From contig JAHHGX010000076.1 in NCBI GenBank assembly GCA_019359675.1, positions 1 through 64,000 on the forward strand: a DNA stretch of 64,000 nt. Direction: 5' to 3'. Made by a program: the position numbers and the translations under genes. Within the stretch, counting starts at the first letter, position 1, and each line of letters starts with the position of its first letter. This DNA comes from Calothrix sp. FI2-JRJ7. GTDB lineage: Bacteria; Cyanobacteriota; Cyanobacteriia; Cyanobacteriales; Nostocaceae. The notes beneath the pieces are model-generated. The model was not told the DNA's origin. It saw only the letters and a list, made by a program, of their open reading frames with translations, and did no database searches. Positions 7,598 through 15,948 of the stretch are shown here, piece by piece.

Positions 7598-9052
7598 CCA
7601 GGTTGTGCCTTCTTTTGTGTCAATTAAGGTGATACCTTGTGCTTGTAGCTCGTTGCGGATGCGGTCGCTTTCGGCAAAGTTTTTGTTTGACCTTGCTTCG
7701 GTACGTTGTTTGATTAATTTATCAATGTCCGCATCAGTTAAACCAGTACTACTGGTTTCGTCAACTTCTAACTTGGCTTCTAAACCAAGAACACCCGCAA
7801 GTGTAACTAATGTATGCCAAGCTATCTGTAGTTCTGCGGTAGGAGTTTCTATTTTACTCCCATGTACTAGTACATTACCTTCACGATTCAACTTTTTCGC
7901 TAGTTCAAAAAGCACAGCCAAGCTACCTGAAAAATTGAGGTCATCATCCCCACATTCTTCAAAGCGTTGAATTAAACTTTTATCAAGTTGATTTCCATCA
8001 TTTGTAAAACCAAGCTTTTCGCCAAACTGTTCGCCAAATAGTAACCCTTCTTTAAGAGTATTCCAACTATTGACGGCGCCTGTAATTGCTTCAGAGGTAA
8101 AATCTAATGGTTTGCGATAATGTCCCTGTAGTACAAAAAATCTAATAGCCATTGGGTCAAGAGGTTGAGGGTACTTCGACCATTTGCCATCTAGCAATTC
8201 GCGTATGGTGGTAAAGTTGCCCAAGGACTTCGACATTTTTTTGCCATCTACAACCACCATGCCATTGTGCATCCAATAGTTTGCCAATGGTTTGTGTGTG
8301 GCGCCTTCTGACTGAGCTATTTCATTTTCGTGGTGCGGAAATACTAAATCTCCACCACCGCTATGAATATCAATTGTTTCACCAAATTGCGCTCGAATCA
8401 TCGCTGAACATTCGATGTGCCATCCTGGGCGCCCTTTACCCCACGGAGAGTCCCAACTTGGTTCACCAGGTTTTGCAGCTTTCCACAACGCAAAATCAAG
8501 CGGATATTGTTTTTTCTGATTTTCTGGGTCTTCTACATCTACCCTACCACTGGCGCCTGCTTGCATTTGTTCGAGGTTGCGTCCTGATAACTTCCCATAA
8601 GTATGGAAACTATGAACTCGGTAGTAAACATCACCACCTGCTGCATAAGCCAAATCTTGCTCTTCAAGATTCTTAATTAAAGCTTCAATTTCTGGAATAT
8701 GTTCGGTTGCACGGGGGTAAAAATCCGCATCCATCACGTTCAAACGGCGGATATCCTCGAAGTAGGCATCGATAAAGCGATTCGATACAGCCTCCATCGT
8801 CGAACCTTGTTCACGCGCACGATTGAGAATTTTATCGTCAATATCAGTAAAATTTTGAATGTAGCGTACTTGATACCCACGCCATTGGAGATAACGACGA
8901 AGTACATCCCAAACGATGTACGAACGCGCATGACCCAAGTGGCAGTAGTCATACACTGTCACTCCGCAGCAATACATTTTTACCAAACCTGGTTCAACAG
9001 TCTCAAAAGGTTCCTGGCGCCGGGTGAGTGTATTGTAAACGGTTAGGGTCAT
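7586..9052 (-). CDS. cysS: Cysteinyl-tRNA synthetase
   Basis: This class I aminoacyl-tRNA synthetase charges tRNA-Cys. The HIGH-type motif HLGH is at residues 38-41 and KMSKS at about 270. Zinc-site residues are visible in MYCCG (C28/C29 region), WHIECSAM and FPHHENE. The 488-residue length is normal. The last residues, TWHRM, and the stop codon come from the start of the GGATGTAAC array, so the native C-terminus may have been shifted slightly. It is divergent from the COG0523 gene. Confidence 0.96.
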   Translation of the reverse strand: MTLTVYNTLTRRQEPFETVEPGLVKMYCCGVTVYDYCHLGHARSYIVWDVLRRYLQWRGYQVRYIQNFTDIDDKILNRAREQGSTMEAVSNRFIDAYFEDIRRLNVMDADFYPRATEHIPEIEALIKNLEEQDLAYAAGGDVYYRVHSFHTYGKLSGRNLEQMQAGASGRVDVEDPENQKKQYPLDFALWKAAKPGEPSWDSPWGKGRPGWHIECSAMIRAQFGETIDIHSGGGDLVFPHHENEIAQSEGATHKPLANYWMHNGMVVVDGKKMSKSLGNFTTIRELLDGKWSKYPQPLDPMAIRFFVLQGHYRKPLDFTSEAITGAVNSWNTLKEGLLFGEQFGEKLGFTNDGNQLDKSLIQRFEECGDDDLNFSGSLAVLFELAKKLNREGNVLVHGSKIETPTAELQIAWHTLVTLAGVLGLEAKLEVDETSSTGLTDADIDKLIKQRTEARSNKNFAESDRIRNELQAQGITLIDTKEGTTWHRM

Positions 9053-9191
9053 AGCGATTTATAGGTCTCAAAAGAATGAGCAATAATATGTTTAGTCATT
9101 AGGACGAAGATGTCCTAGCATCTCTATGCTAATGTTTTCAGTACAATTTAGGCTACACATTTATCTAGATTGAATTTCTTTGTATCACATT

Positions 9192-10349
9192 ATGCAAACG
9201 CTTACCTCTGAATCTCAAACAATGGACGCAGCCAAACAAGGATTACCAGTAACAATTATTACTGGTTTTCTAGGTAGCGGTAAAACAACATTACTTAATC
9301 ACATTTTGACAAATCAGCAGGGTTTGAAGACTGCTGTGTTAGTAAACGAATTTGGCGAAATCGGTATAGATAACGAATTAGTAGTTTCCACCGACGAGAA
9401 CATGGTGGAATTAAGCAACGGTTGTATCTGCTGCACCATTAACAGCGATTTAGTCGATGCTGTCTATAAAGTTCTTGAACGGGAACAGAATATAGACTAT
9501 TTAGTTGTTGAAACAACCGGACTCGCCAACCCACTACCAGTTGCACTAACCTTCCTCGGTACCGAACTACGCGATTTAACTCGCTTAGACTCAATTATTA
9601 CCGTAGTTGACGCAGCAAATTACAGCTTAGATTTATTTAATTCTGAAGCAGCACACAGTCAAATTGCCTACGGTGACGTAATATTACTTAACAAAACCGA
9701 CTTAGTAACAGAAACCGAATTAACAGACTTAGAAAGAAAAATCAACGAAGTCAAAGAAGGCGCCCGTATCATCCGCACCAAAAACTCCCAGGTACCCCTA
9801 GGGTTAATACTCAGTGTCGGTTTATTCGAGTCAGATAAATATTTTGAAGCTGACGACCACGAACACAACCACGACCATCACGACCACGACCATCACGAGC
9901 ATGACCACGACCACTCAGCTTGCGGTCATGATCACGAAAACGACCATCACGAACACGACCACGACCACTCAACCTGCGGTCACGACCACAGTCACGACCA
10001 CCATGACCATGATCACTCCCACCACCTAGAAAACGATGGGTTTACATCAATTTCTTTCCAAAGCGATAAACCCTTCATAATTAGAAAATTCCAATATTTT
10101 CTAGATAACCAACTACCCACAAACGTATTCCGAGCCAAAGGAATAATGTGGTTTGAAGAAAGTCCCAAACGCCATATATTCCACTTATGCGGCAAACGTT
10201 TCACAATGGATGACGACGAATGGAAAGGCGCCAAGAAAAACCAAGTAGTCCTAATAGGTCAAAACCTAGACAAAGAAACACTACTCAAACAAATTGAAAA
10301 CTGCCTAAAAATACCTTCCACCACACGCGGTCAAGGATTCGGTAAATAA
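9192..10349 (+). CDS. COG0523 (CobW/ZNG1-like) GTP-binding metallochaperone, His-rich
   Basis: The product is 385 residues. Walker A GFLGSGKT is at 25-32, the metal-binding CxCC of NGCICCTIN is near residue 77, and NKTD (guanine specificity) is near 175. The C-terminal CobW_C domain ends in MDDDEWKGAKKNQVVLIGQN. Between the domains, at about residues 217-276, lies a stretch dominated by His and Asp with two SxCGHDH units, likely a zinc or other metal reservoir. Family members deliver zinc, cobalt or nickel to client enzymes. I chose ATG at 9192 over the TTG at 9180. I saw no clear Zur operator upstream, so zinc specificity is inference. Confidence 0.9.
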   Translation: MQTLTSESQTMDAAKQGLPVTIITGFLGSGKTTLLNHILTNQQGLKTAVLVNEFGEIGIDNELVVSTDENMVELSNGCICCTINSDLVDAVYKVLEREQNIDYLVVETTGLANPLPVALTFLGTELRDLTRLDSIITVVDAANYSLDLFNSEAAHSQIAYGDVILLNKTDLVTETELTDLERKINEVKEGARIIRTKNSQVPLGLILSVGLFESDKYFEADDHEHNHDHHDHDHHEHDHDHSACGHDHENDHHEHDHDHSTCGHDHSHDHHDHDHSHHLENDGFTSISFQSDKPFIIRKFQYFLDNQLPTNVFRAKGIMWFEESPKRHIFHLCGKRFTMDDDEWKGAKKNQVVLIGQNLDKETLLKQIENCLKIPSTTRGQGFGK

Positions 10350-10365
10350 TGCGCTCGTACTAAGT

Positions 10366-10437
10366 ACTGAGTGCTGAGTGCTGAGTGTTGATAAAATGTA
10401 AGTTAACTCTTGTGGAACGGGCATCCTTGCCCGTCCC
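10366..10437. repeat. TGCTGAG tandem units plus inverted ACGGGCATCC palindrome
   Basis: Several near-copies of GTGCTGA at 10366-10390 are followed by the palindrome ACGGGCATCCTTGCCCGT. The first motif also occurs at 27024-27041, 40164-40180 and 41399. The second is the inverse of the 2258 and 20253 repeats. Confidence 0.65.
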
Positions 10438-10545
10438 TTCTACTAACTATATGAATCAATACCAACTAAAAACTATTACAAAAGAATAAACACCTTTACA
10501 AGTAAAATTTTATATATAAAAGTATATTAGGTTATTTGGATTAAG

Positions 10546-10690
10546 CTCTTACGAATTTACGTGGACACATCTGTAATTGGAGGCTGTTTAGATGTAGAGT
10601 TTGCCACGGAATCACAACGTTTGATAGATTCTGTACGAAAGAATAAAGTTGTAATGCTTATTACGGATGTAATATACGATGAATTTTTTA
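10546..10690 (+). pseudogene. PIN-domain toxin N-terminal fragment
   Basis: The reading IYVDTSVIGGCLDVEFATES then LIDSVRKNKVVMLITDV matches the first strand, helix and acidic residue of PIN ribonucleases (VDTSVIGG). The usual ATG is absent: the codon before RIY is TTA, and GTG at 10561 is the only start. After about 10690 the frame continues into the antisense of an XRE gene, so only a third of the toxin remains. It is treated as a remnant rather than a working gene. Confidence 0.65.
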
Positions 10691-10901
10691 GCGAGCCTAT
10701 CGCATCCATATTGTCAAGCTCAGAAATATTCGCTAAATCGATGCCAAGCTCTTTTTCCAAGTTTTATTGTGGTATTCCTAAAGTGTTTTGTAACTCTATC
10801 AGGGAAATATGAAGTGATACTAATTTAGCACGAGCTTCACTTTTTGCTCTTTGCTCAGGAGTCATTTTTTTTCGTAATTCGCTAAAACGTTTAGTATTCA
10901 T
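10690..10901 (-). pseudogene. XRE-type helix-turn-helix antitoxin remnant
   Basis: From ATG at 10901 the reverse strand reads MNTKRFSELRKKMTPEQRAK and continues to LQNTLGIPQ. A TAA stop (10764-10766) is followed in the same frame by LEKELGIDLANISELDNMD, which is the recognition-helix region of XRE antitoxins. A single nonsense mutation therefore interrupts it. The 3' end is lost at the junction with the PIN fragment. Confidence 0.6.
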
Positions 10902-10946
10902 ATTAATCCTTCATTTAAAAGTAACATCTTATACATCAGGACGTAG

Positions 10947-11007
10947 GGTGCGTGAAAGCTAAAACAAATTTTGCTATAAAGAAAGATTATCATAGCTTTC
11001 ACGCACC
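10947..11007. repeat. GGTGCGTGAAAGCTA palindrome, copy 2
   Basis: A 15-bp arm at 10947-10961 pairs perfectly with 10993-11007. The stem differs from the other copies (GAAAG in place of GACG), but both arms changed together. Confidence 0.85.
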
Positions 11008-11150
11008 ATCTATATATTTTTATCTTGATGCTTCGAGGCGCCTGTTCCCAAGTGTTAACGCATCCTGATATAATAAAATTATATAATTAAGTTAATTTTA
11101 TTAAACGTTATGGAACTATAATAATTTTATCCTCAGAGAGGTATAATTCA

Positions 11151-11345
11151 ATGAGTGAGACGAAATTTGAAAAAGATTTTGATTGTTTAGAATTTAAACA
11201 AAAAGCTCAAGAGGAAGCCTTGGAGAAAATCAAAAACCTTACTCCTAAAGAGCAAATCAACTACTATCGCACCATTGCCGAATCAAGTCCCTTAGGTGAT
11301 TGGTGGAAAAAAGTTAAAAATAAGTCTAGTAGCAATGTTGAATAA
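11151..11345 (+). CDS. Small conserved hydrophilic protein
   Basis: This 64-residue protein is charged and helical: FEKDFDCLEFKQKAQEEALE and a C-terminal SPLGDWWKKVKN. I recall similar small proteins in cyanobacteria beside TA genes but cannot name a family. AGAGAGG upstream at about 9 nt supports the ATG. It sits between TA remnants and TacAT, so an antitoxin or TA-linked role is possible; nothing in it is diagnostic. Confidence 0.6.
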   Translation: MSETKFEKDFDCLEFKQKAQEEALEKIKNLTPKEQINYYRTIAESSPLGDWWKKVKNKSSSNVE

Positions 11346-11675
11346 ATAATTTACCGTCTTCTGAAAGGTAAATTAAAAGGCACCGTTCATAAGACAGAGA
11401 AAAGTATTGTCAGGGGCAAATTGAATTTTTGTCATGGGTAAAATAAATAGCCTAAAAACTTTGATGTTGGGTTACGCTGTCGCTGTACCCAACCTACACT
11501 TTTTTTGATTGCTGTAATATGAGGCGCCTGTTCTTTGAGTGTTCATATAACCTGCCAAATTAAAGCACATTATATTAAGTTATGTTACGAATATTTAAAT
11601 TTTTAGTGTGTGTACATTGCCCGCCAAAGTAAGCTATAGTATTAGATAAGGTAAGCGTAAGAGCGAAAACTAGTT
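11346..11675. other. Intergenic gap without a gene
   Basis: I see no coding potential in these 330 bases. The stretch GAGGCGCCTGTTC ... GTGTT at 11521-11543 resembles 11034-11056 upstream of the preceding small gene, perhaps an old shared promoter region. Confidence 0.5.
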
Positions 11676-11960
11676 ATGTCAGAAGCATCATTCGCTAAGG
11701 ATAGCCGTATTGATTTGAGAGTAACTCAAGAGCAAAAAGAACTGTTAGAACGTGCGGCAAGCCTCAAAGGTATCTCTTTGAGCGCATATACTTTATTCCA
11801 TCTTTTACCTCTTGCAAAGCTTGATATCGATACTCATGAACGGTTAGTTTTGTCTGACAGAGACAGAGATTTATTTCTTTCTGTGATGGAAAACCCACCT
11901 GAGTTAAAAGGGAAACTAAAAGAAGCCATTGACAAGTATAGAGAAGAATATGGTATTTGA
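11676..11960 (+). CDS. tacA: DUF1778 (TacA-like) antitoxin
   Basis: The protein has an N-terminal ribbon-helix-helix (DSRIDLRVTQEQKELLERAA) and a helical toxin-binding tail (LSDRDRDLFLSVMENPPELK). This is the DUF1778 pattern of antitoxins paired with GNAT toxins. It overlaps the downstream GNAT gene by 11 bp, as TacAT pairs usually do. It is expected to bind its own promoter and to neutralise the acetyltransferase. Confidence 0.85.
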   Translation: MSEASFAKDSRIDLRVTQEQKELLERAASLKGISLSAYTLFHLLPLAKLDIDTHERLVLSDRDRDLFLSVMENPPELKGKLKEAIDKYREEYGI

Positions 11961-12471
11961 TGGCAAGACTAAATGGAGCTTTTTACCAATTGATAAAAAG
12001 TTTCTTTTTGAAACTTTTGACTGTGGCTATCCAGTTTTAAATGATTATTTAAAGAAATACGCACGCCAAAATCATAATAAGGGGATAGCCAAGGCTTTTG
12101 TCGCACTTGAGGCATCTGGAAGTTTGAAAATAGACGGTTATTATACAGTCAATGCAAGTGTAATTGAGTACGAATCATTACCAGAATCTATGAATCGGGG
12201 AATTCCAGCCTATCCAGTTCCGGCAATGTTGATTGGGAAATTAGCTGTAGACAATTCAGTTAAAGGGCAAGGGCTAGGAGGAAAATTATTAGCAGATGCG
12301 TTACTTCGTGCCGTTCGGGCTTCACAAGAAATTGCTATATACGCTATCAGAGTTGACGCAATAGATGACCAAGCTAGGCAATTTTATCTCAAGCATGAAT
12401 TTATTTCCTTTACAGATAATGCGCTGTCATTATTTCTACCTATGGAAAGCATACTTAGAACATTTAAATAA
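11950..12471 (+). CDS. tacT: GNAT acetyltransferase toxin (TacT-like)
   Basis: This GNAT-fold protein carries the acetyl-CoA loop VKGQGLGGKLLADAL (Q-x-x-G-x-G/A type) and the upstream strand VPAMLIGKLAVD. TacT toxins acetylate the amino group of charged tRNAs and stop translation. The N-terminal FDCGYPVLNDYLKKYARQ is typical of this group. I chose ATG at 11950, which gives 173 residues and an 11-bp overlap with the antitoxin. The TTG at 11929 would enlarge the overlap. Confidence 0.87.
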   Translation: MVFDGKTKWSFLPIDKKFLFETFDCGYPVLNDYLKKYARQNHNKGIAKAFVALEASGSLKIDGYYTVNASVIEYESLPESMNRGIPAYPVPAMLIGKLAVDNSVKGQGLGGKLLADALLRAVRASQEIAIYAIRVDAIDDQARQFYLKHEFISFTDNALSLFLPMESILRTFK

Positions 12472-12570
12472 AGCATTTTGCCATTCACTCTTTTTCTAAT
12501 AAAAAACTGAGATTCTATTATTACGTTATTTAACGAAGCAAACATGGATAACCATCGCACACCATGCACT

Positions 12571-12866
12571 TTATAAGACATTTGTCTCTAACGTTTGGTG
12601 AAACTGTTCTTCGGTAACATCTTCAAAACGGTCTTGACACATTTGATAAGCTGCATTAGGCATTGCTTACCTTTCGCCTCAACCAACGCCTGAGTATCTT
12701 CCGCATCTTCATCATGCTGATTATAAAAGATAGCTACATCGGCGCCTTCCATTGCATAAGCTATCGCAACCGCGCGACCAATCCCAGAATCGCCACCTGT
12801 AATTAGTGCCACCTTACCCTCTAGCTTATTTGCTGGGCGATAATTAGAAAGGTCAGAATCAGGTTG
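12571..12866 (-). pseudogene. Short-chain dehydrogenase remnant
   Basis: The reverse strand reads [20 protein letters not shown] then [18 protein letters not shown], the TGxxxGIG cofactor site of a YghA/YhdF-type SDR. After [14 protein letters not shown] the sequence jumps to a different frame reading [20 protein letters not shown], the NNA(A) region. About 50 codons between them are missing. It stops at TAA 12573-12571, far short of the catalytic YxxxK. No start codon is evident. Confidence 0.75.
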
Positions 12867-12881
12867 AGGTTTCTAGGATTT

Positions 12882-13217
12882 TTACGTGAGTCCTGTTAAT
12901 GATTCATGTTGAAGATGCTTAATTTCTAAATATTCATTAAATAATTCAAAAAAACGGTCTAACGCTTTACGCTCATCTTCAGAATAAAAAAGAATTATTT
13001 TGTCCCAAGATTGACTATAACTAATATTAAACTTTTCCTGAATCCATGATTGGAATTCAGTAAAATGTTTTTCCTGCTCAGTTTGAGTAATTCCTAATTC
13101 GCGACGAGCAAGAATATAACCAGCGATACAAGAGCGGAGATTACTAATTGCTGGTTTACCCAGATACATAGAAGGTCTTTTTTCAATTTTAGAGATGAGT
13201 TCGTAAAGGTTACTCAT
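12882..13217 (-). CDS. RPxMYLG-motif protein of unknown function
   Basis: The protein is 111 residues with an N-terminal ISKIEKRPSMYLGKPAIS motif. This motif is common in a family of small proteins of unknown role, some found near polymorphic toxin loci. The rest is helical, with QSWDKIILFYSEDERKALDRF. I chose ATG at 13217 because AGGAGA at 13225-13230 lies 8 nt upstream; ATG at 13223 would be too close. The assignment to an immunity-like role is speculation. Confidence 0.6.
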   Translation of the reverse strand: MSNLYELISKIEKRPSMYLGKPAISNLRSCIAGYILARRELGITQTEQEKHFTEFQSWIQEKFNISYSQSWDKIILFYSEDERKALDRFFELFNEYLEIKHLQHESLTGLT

Positions 13218-13245
13218 GTACATATCTCCTATTTAAAATGCAAAT

Positions 13246-13273
13246 GTAGAGACGCGATTTATCGCGTCTCTAC
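13246..13273. repeat. GTAGAGAC hairpin, copy 1
   Basis: GTAGAGACGCGAT at 13246-13258 pairs perfectly with 13261-13273 across a 2-nt loop. It lies just downstream of pilQ. Other members are at 27057, 40182, 51823 and 53262. Confidence 0.8.
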
Positions 13274-13303
13274 ACAATTAAATCAAATTTAACAAATGTT
13301 TCA

Positions 13304-15700
13304 CTACTTTCTTGGTACCTGTAAACCGCGACGTTCGAGCATTTGTCGCACTTCAGGACTTGGGTTGTAGTTGTAACCGTAAGAAGAACGCTCAGAGTCA
13401 TCAAGAACTTGAGGTGTTAATAAAACAATTACCTCGTTACGTGTATTTTCTCGGTTTGTTCTTCTAAACAGTGAACCAAGCAACGGAATGTCGCCCAAAA
13501 TAGGAAGTTTGGAAACAGTTGTTCTATCTTGGTCTTGGATGATACCGCTAAGAATTAAAGTTTGACCATCACGCAAACGAATTACACCAGAAGTAAGCGA
13601 ACGTTCAGACACAAGAACTATTTGCCCTGCACCCGTATTTTGTGATGCAATGGGTGCGCTGACGGCAGGAGCGACCGAGAGGGATACAAAACCGTTATCA
13701 TCAATTCGGTCAACTTTAACGTTTAGTGTTAAACCAACTTTTTGTTTGTCAATTGTTCTCTCAGTTCTAGAACCACCAGGAGTATCAACTATTCTTTCTG
13801 TTATGTTTCCTACTACTTCCTGAGTCAAGTTTACCTGAGCTTGTTGACCTTCCTGAACAATCAAAGTTGGATCAGTTAAAATCTTCGCATTGCGGTTTTG
13901 TACCTGAGCTTGTATCGAAGCAAGAAAACGTTTGGGAAATTGATATAGTGATGGTAATCCAAACTGGGAGGTAGCACGAGTACCTTCAGCAAAAGCAGCC
14001 GTTTGCCTTCCGGTAGTAGGGTCAGTAGTAATAGTAACTGTATCTGGCGTACCAGGTGTAAAGTCTGTTAAACCAGGAGCTGTAGGTGAATTAGTTGTTG
14101 GAGAAATTGGATTAAGGAATGTTGCGTTCCCTGGTATATCAGTTACAACTCGACCATCCTGAAGAACCCTTAAACCTGAACCGCCATTAGGTACTGTAAA
14201 AGTACCATTCGCATCGAGTAATGGTGCAGAACCAGCGTATGGGTTAGCAATTGTTGGTGTACTAGTAAGGCTGTTTCTTGCTTCAGTACTGCTAGCAGGT
14301 CTGGAACCTCCAAAGTTCAAGGATGCGGCGCCACCATCACTTACAAAATAGTTATTGCCTATACCAAAAGAAAAACTGGTGTTAAAGTCTTTAATTCCTG
14401 ATAAGTTAATATCAACTATTTTGACGTTCACTGCTGCTTGGCGCCGTCTTACATCTAACTGACTCAACTGTGCCATTGCTAATTCAACTTGCTTTGGCGT
14501 ACCAATTAAAGTTAGAGAGTTAGTACGTTGGTCTCCTAGTGCTTGCAAACCTCGAAGTAAGGGTGAAGAATATTTAGAGTCTTCTAATGACAAACGTTCA
14601 ACTCTTGTTTCTGTAGTAGTTTGAGTTTGGGTTGTAGCTACACCTTGTCCTACAGGTACTGCACTTACACTGGTAACTTGACGCTCTCTGCTAATGGCAC
14701 TTTCGGCGCCCAAACCAACTAAGAAGTTCAGTGCTACATCGACTGTTACTTGGTTCAGTCGTAAGTTCCGCATTACTGTATCGCGGCTAGAATTTGGCAG
14801 TCTAGGGCCTACGAAGATTGTACGTCCACTGCGGTTTGCTTCTAGTCCGCTTAAGCGTAAAACGTAATTAAATACGTCTTGTACGGGTTCGTTTTGAATG
14901 TCGAGCGATACTTTGAGTCCTTCTCCAGGCGCCGAAGCTGCTTGTTGTCCACCACCTGCTGCGGTTGGGTCTACTGCTGAATATGCCAAGTTCATGTTGG
15001 CAGCGCGCGCAAGTAATGATAGGACTTCACGAACTGGTGCATCGCGTAGTACTAAGCGAGGTACTCGTTCTTGTGTTCCTAAATCAATTACGCTGGGTGA
15101 TGCGTCTATTGCGGAAATAGCAATGTCTCCTACTGGTGGCGCCACTGCACGAGGTAAGAATGGTGGTGCGACGTTGGAAGGTTGACCGGGATCTGTTGTG
15201 GGTGCGGTTTGAGCGTTGCTAATGCCAGCAGGTGGCGCCAGTGGTGCTGTGGGTACTGTGGGAGGTGTTGCTGCTACTGTTCCGTCGCCAGGTGTGAAAC
15301 TGAGGGTTAAACCGTCGCGACTGCGTGCTACTGGTTGGGTGCCTGGAGTTCCATTGCTACCTGTAACTACAACGCGAACGCTGTTGGCATCAAGTTGGTT
15401 AATTGCTACCGAGGCAATACCAGGGGCAGGATTATCTTGACGAAAGTTGTTACCTTCTGGTAAACGTAATTGGGTGTTAATTATGTCGGCTACTAAGGTG
15501 TTGCCGCGTTTGGTTGTAAATACTTGGGCGCGTTCTCCAGAAGATGCTTCTAATACTAGGTTGACTCCTGAATCAACAGGGTTTAGTTTTACGCGGGTTA
15601 CTTGTGTTACTTGCGCGAAAACTGGCTGTGCTGCGAAGATTGCAGCAGTGGCGCCAAGGACGAAAGCACTATTTATATTACCGTGAAGTTTCACGTTCAT
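13304..15700 (-). CDS. pilQ: Type IV pilus secretin PilQ
   Basis: The outer-membrane secretin that lets the type IV pilus exit the cell; needed for motility and DNA uptake. The 798-residue protein has a signal peptide (residues 1-29, ending PVFAQ), an AMIN domain at about 36-135, a Pro/Thr-rich linker, STN/N0-N1 domains at about 200-300, and the secretin core at about 575-775. The core shows VSKLPILGDIPLLGSLFRR, the family signature. It follows pilM-pilN-pilO on the same strand, separated from pilO by 248 bp of repeat-bearing sequence. Confidence 0.95.
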   Translation of the reverse strand: MNVKLHGNINSAFVLGATAAIFAAQPVFAQVTQVTRVKLNPVDSGVNLVLEASSGERAQVFTTKRGNTLVADIINTQLRLPEGNNFRQDNPAPGIASVAINQLDANSVRVVVTGSNGTPGTQPVARSRDGLTLSFTPGDGTVAATPPTVPTAPLAPPAGISNAQTAPTTDPGQPSNVAPPFLPRAVAPPVGDIAISAIDASPSVIDLGTQERVPRLVLRDAPVREVLSLLARAANMNLAYSAVDPTAAGGGQQAASAPGEGLKVSLDIQNEPVQDVFNYVLRLSGLEANRSGRTIFVGPRLPNSSRDTVMRNLRLNQVTVDVALNFLVGLGAESAISRERQVTSVSAVPVGQGVATTQTQTTTETRVERLSLEDSKYSSPLLRGLQALGDQRTNSLTLIGTPKQVELAMAQLSQLDVRRRQAAVNVKIVDINLSGIKDFNTSFSFGIGNNYFVSDGGAASLNFGGSRPASSTEARNSLTSTPTIANPYAGSAPLLDANGTFTVPNGGSGLRVLQDGRVVTDIPGNATFLNPISPTTNSPTAPGLTDFTPGTPDTVTITTDPTTGRQTAAFAEGTRATSQFGLPSLYQFPKRFLASIQAQVQNRNAKILTDPTLIVQEGQQAQVNLTQEVVGNITERIVDTPGGSRTERTIDKQKVGLTLNVKVDRIDDNGFVSLSVAPAVSAPIASQNTGAGQIVLVSERSLTSGVIRLRDGQTLILSGIIQDQDRTTVSKLPILGDIPLLGSLFRRTNRENTRNEVIVLLTPQVLDDSERSSYGYNYNPSPEVRQMLERRGLQVPRK

Positions 15701-15916
15701 TCCTCACTGAAAATAAAGTAAAAGTTTGTTTAGTTTTGTCTAAGTTAGATTTGAATCAAAGTTTCACATTGCTGCAATTGTTTGAATTGAATTGAACCTG
15801 TTCGCGTGTTTTTTTTACGTATATAGAAATAGAGGGACGAACCACAAAGGATGCGAAGGACACAAAGATAAGAAAGATGCTTCGTTCCTCAGCATGACAT
15901 TTTACGACACTCAGCA

Positions 15917-15946
15917 CTCCTAACTCCTAACTCCTAACTCTGCACT
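15917..15946. repeat. CTCCTAA heptamer tandem repeat
   Basis: Tandem CTCCTAA units lie between pilO and pilQ in the 15701-15948 gap. This is the short tandem repeat type typical of filamentous cyanobacteria. A similar array is at 41450-41472. I see no gene in the gap. Confidence 0.7.
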
Positions 15947-15948
15947 CA

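Noticed and set aside
9814-10029. Thr-rich frame of 71 residues
   Set aside because: It is a frame-shifted shadow of the His/Asp-coding stretch in the COG0523 gene.
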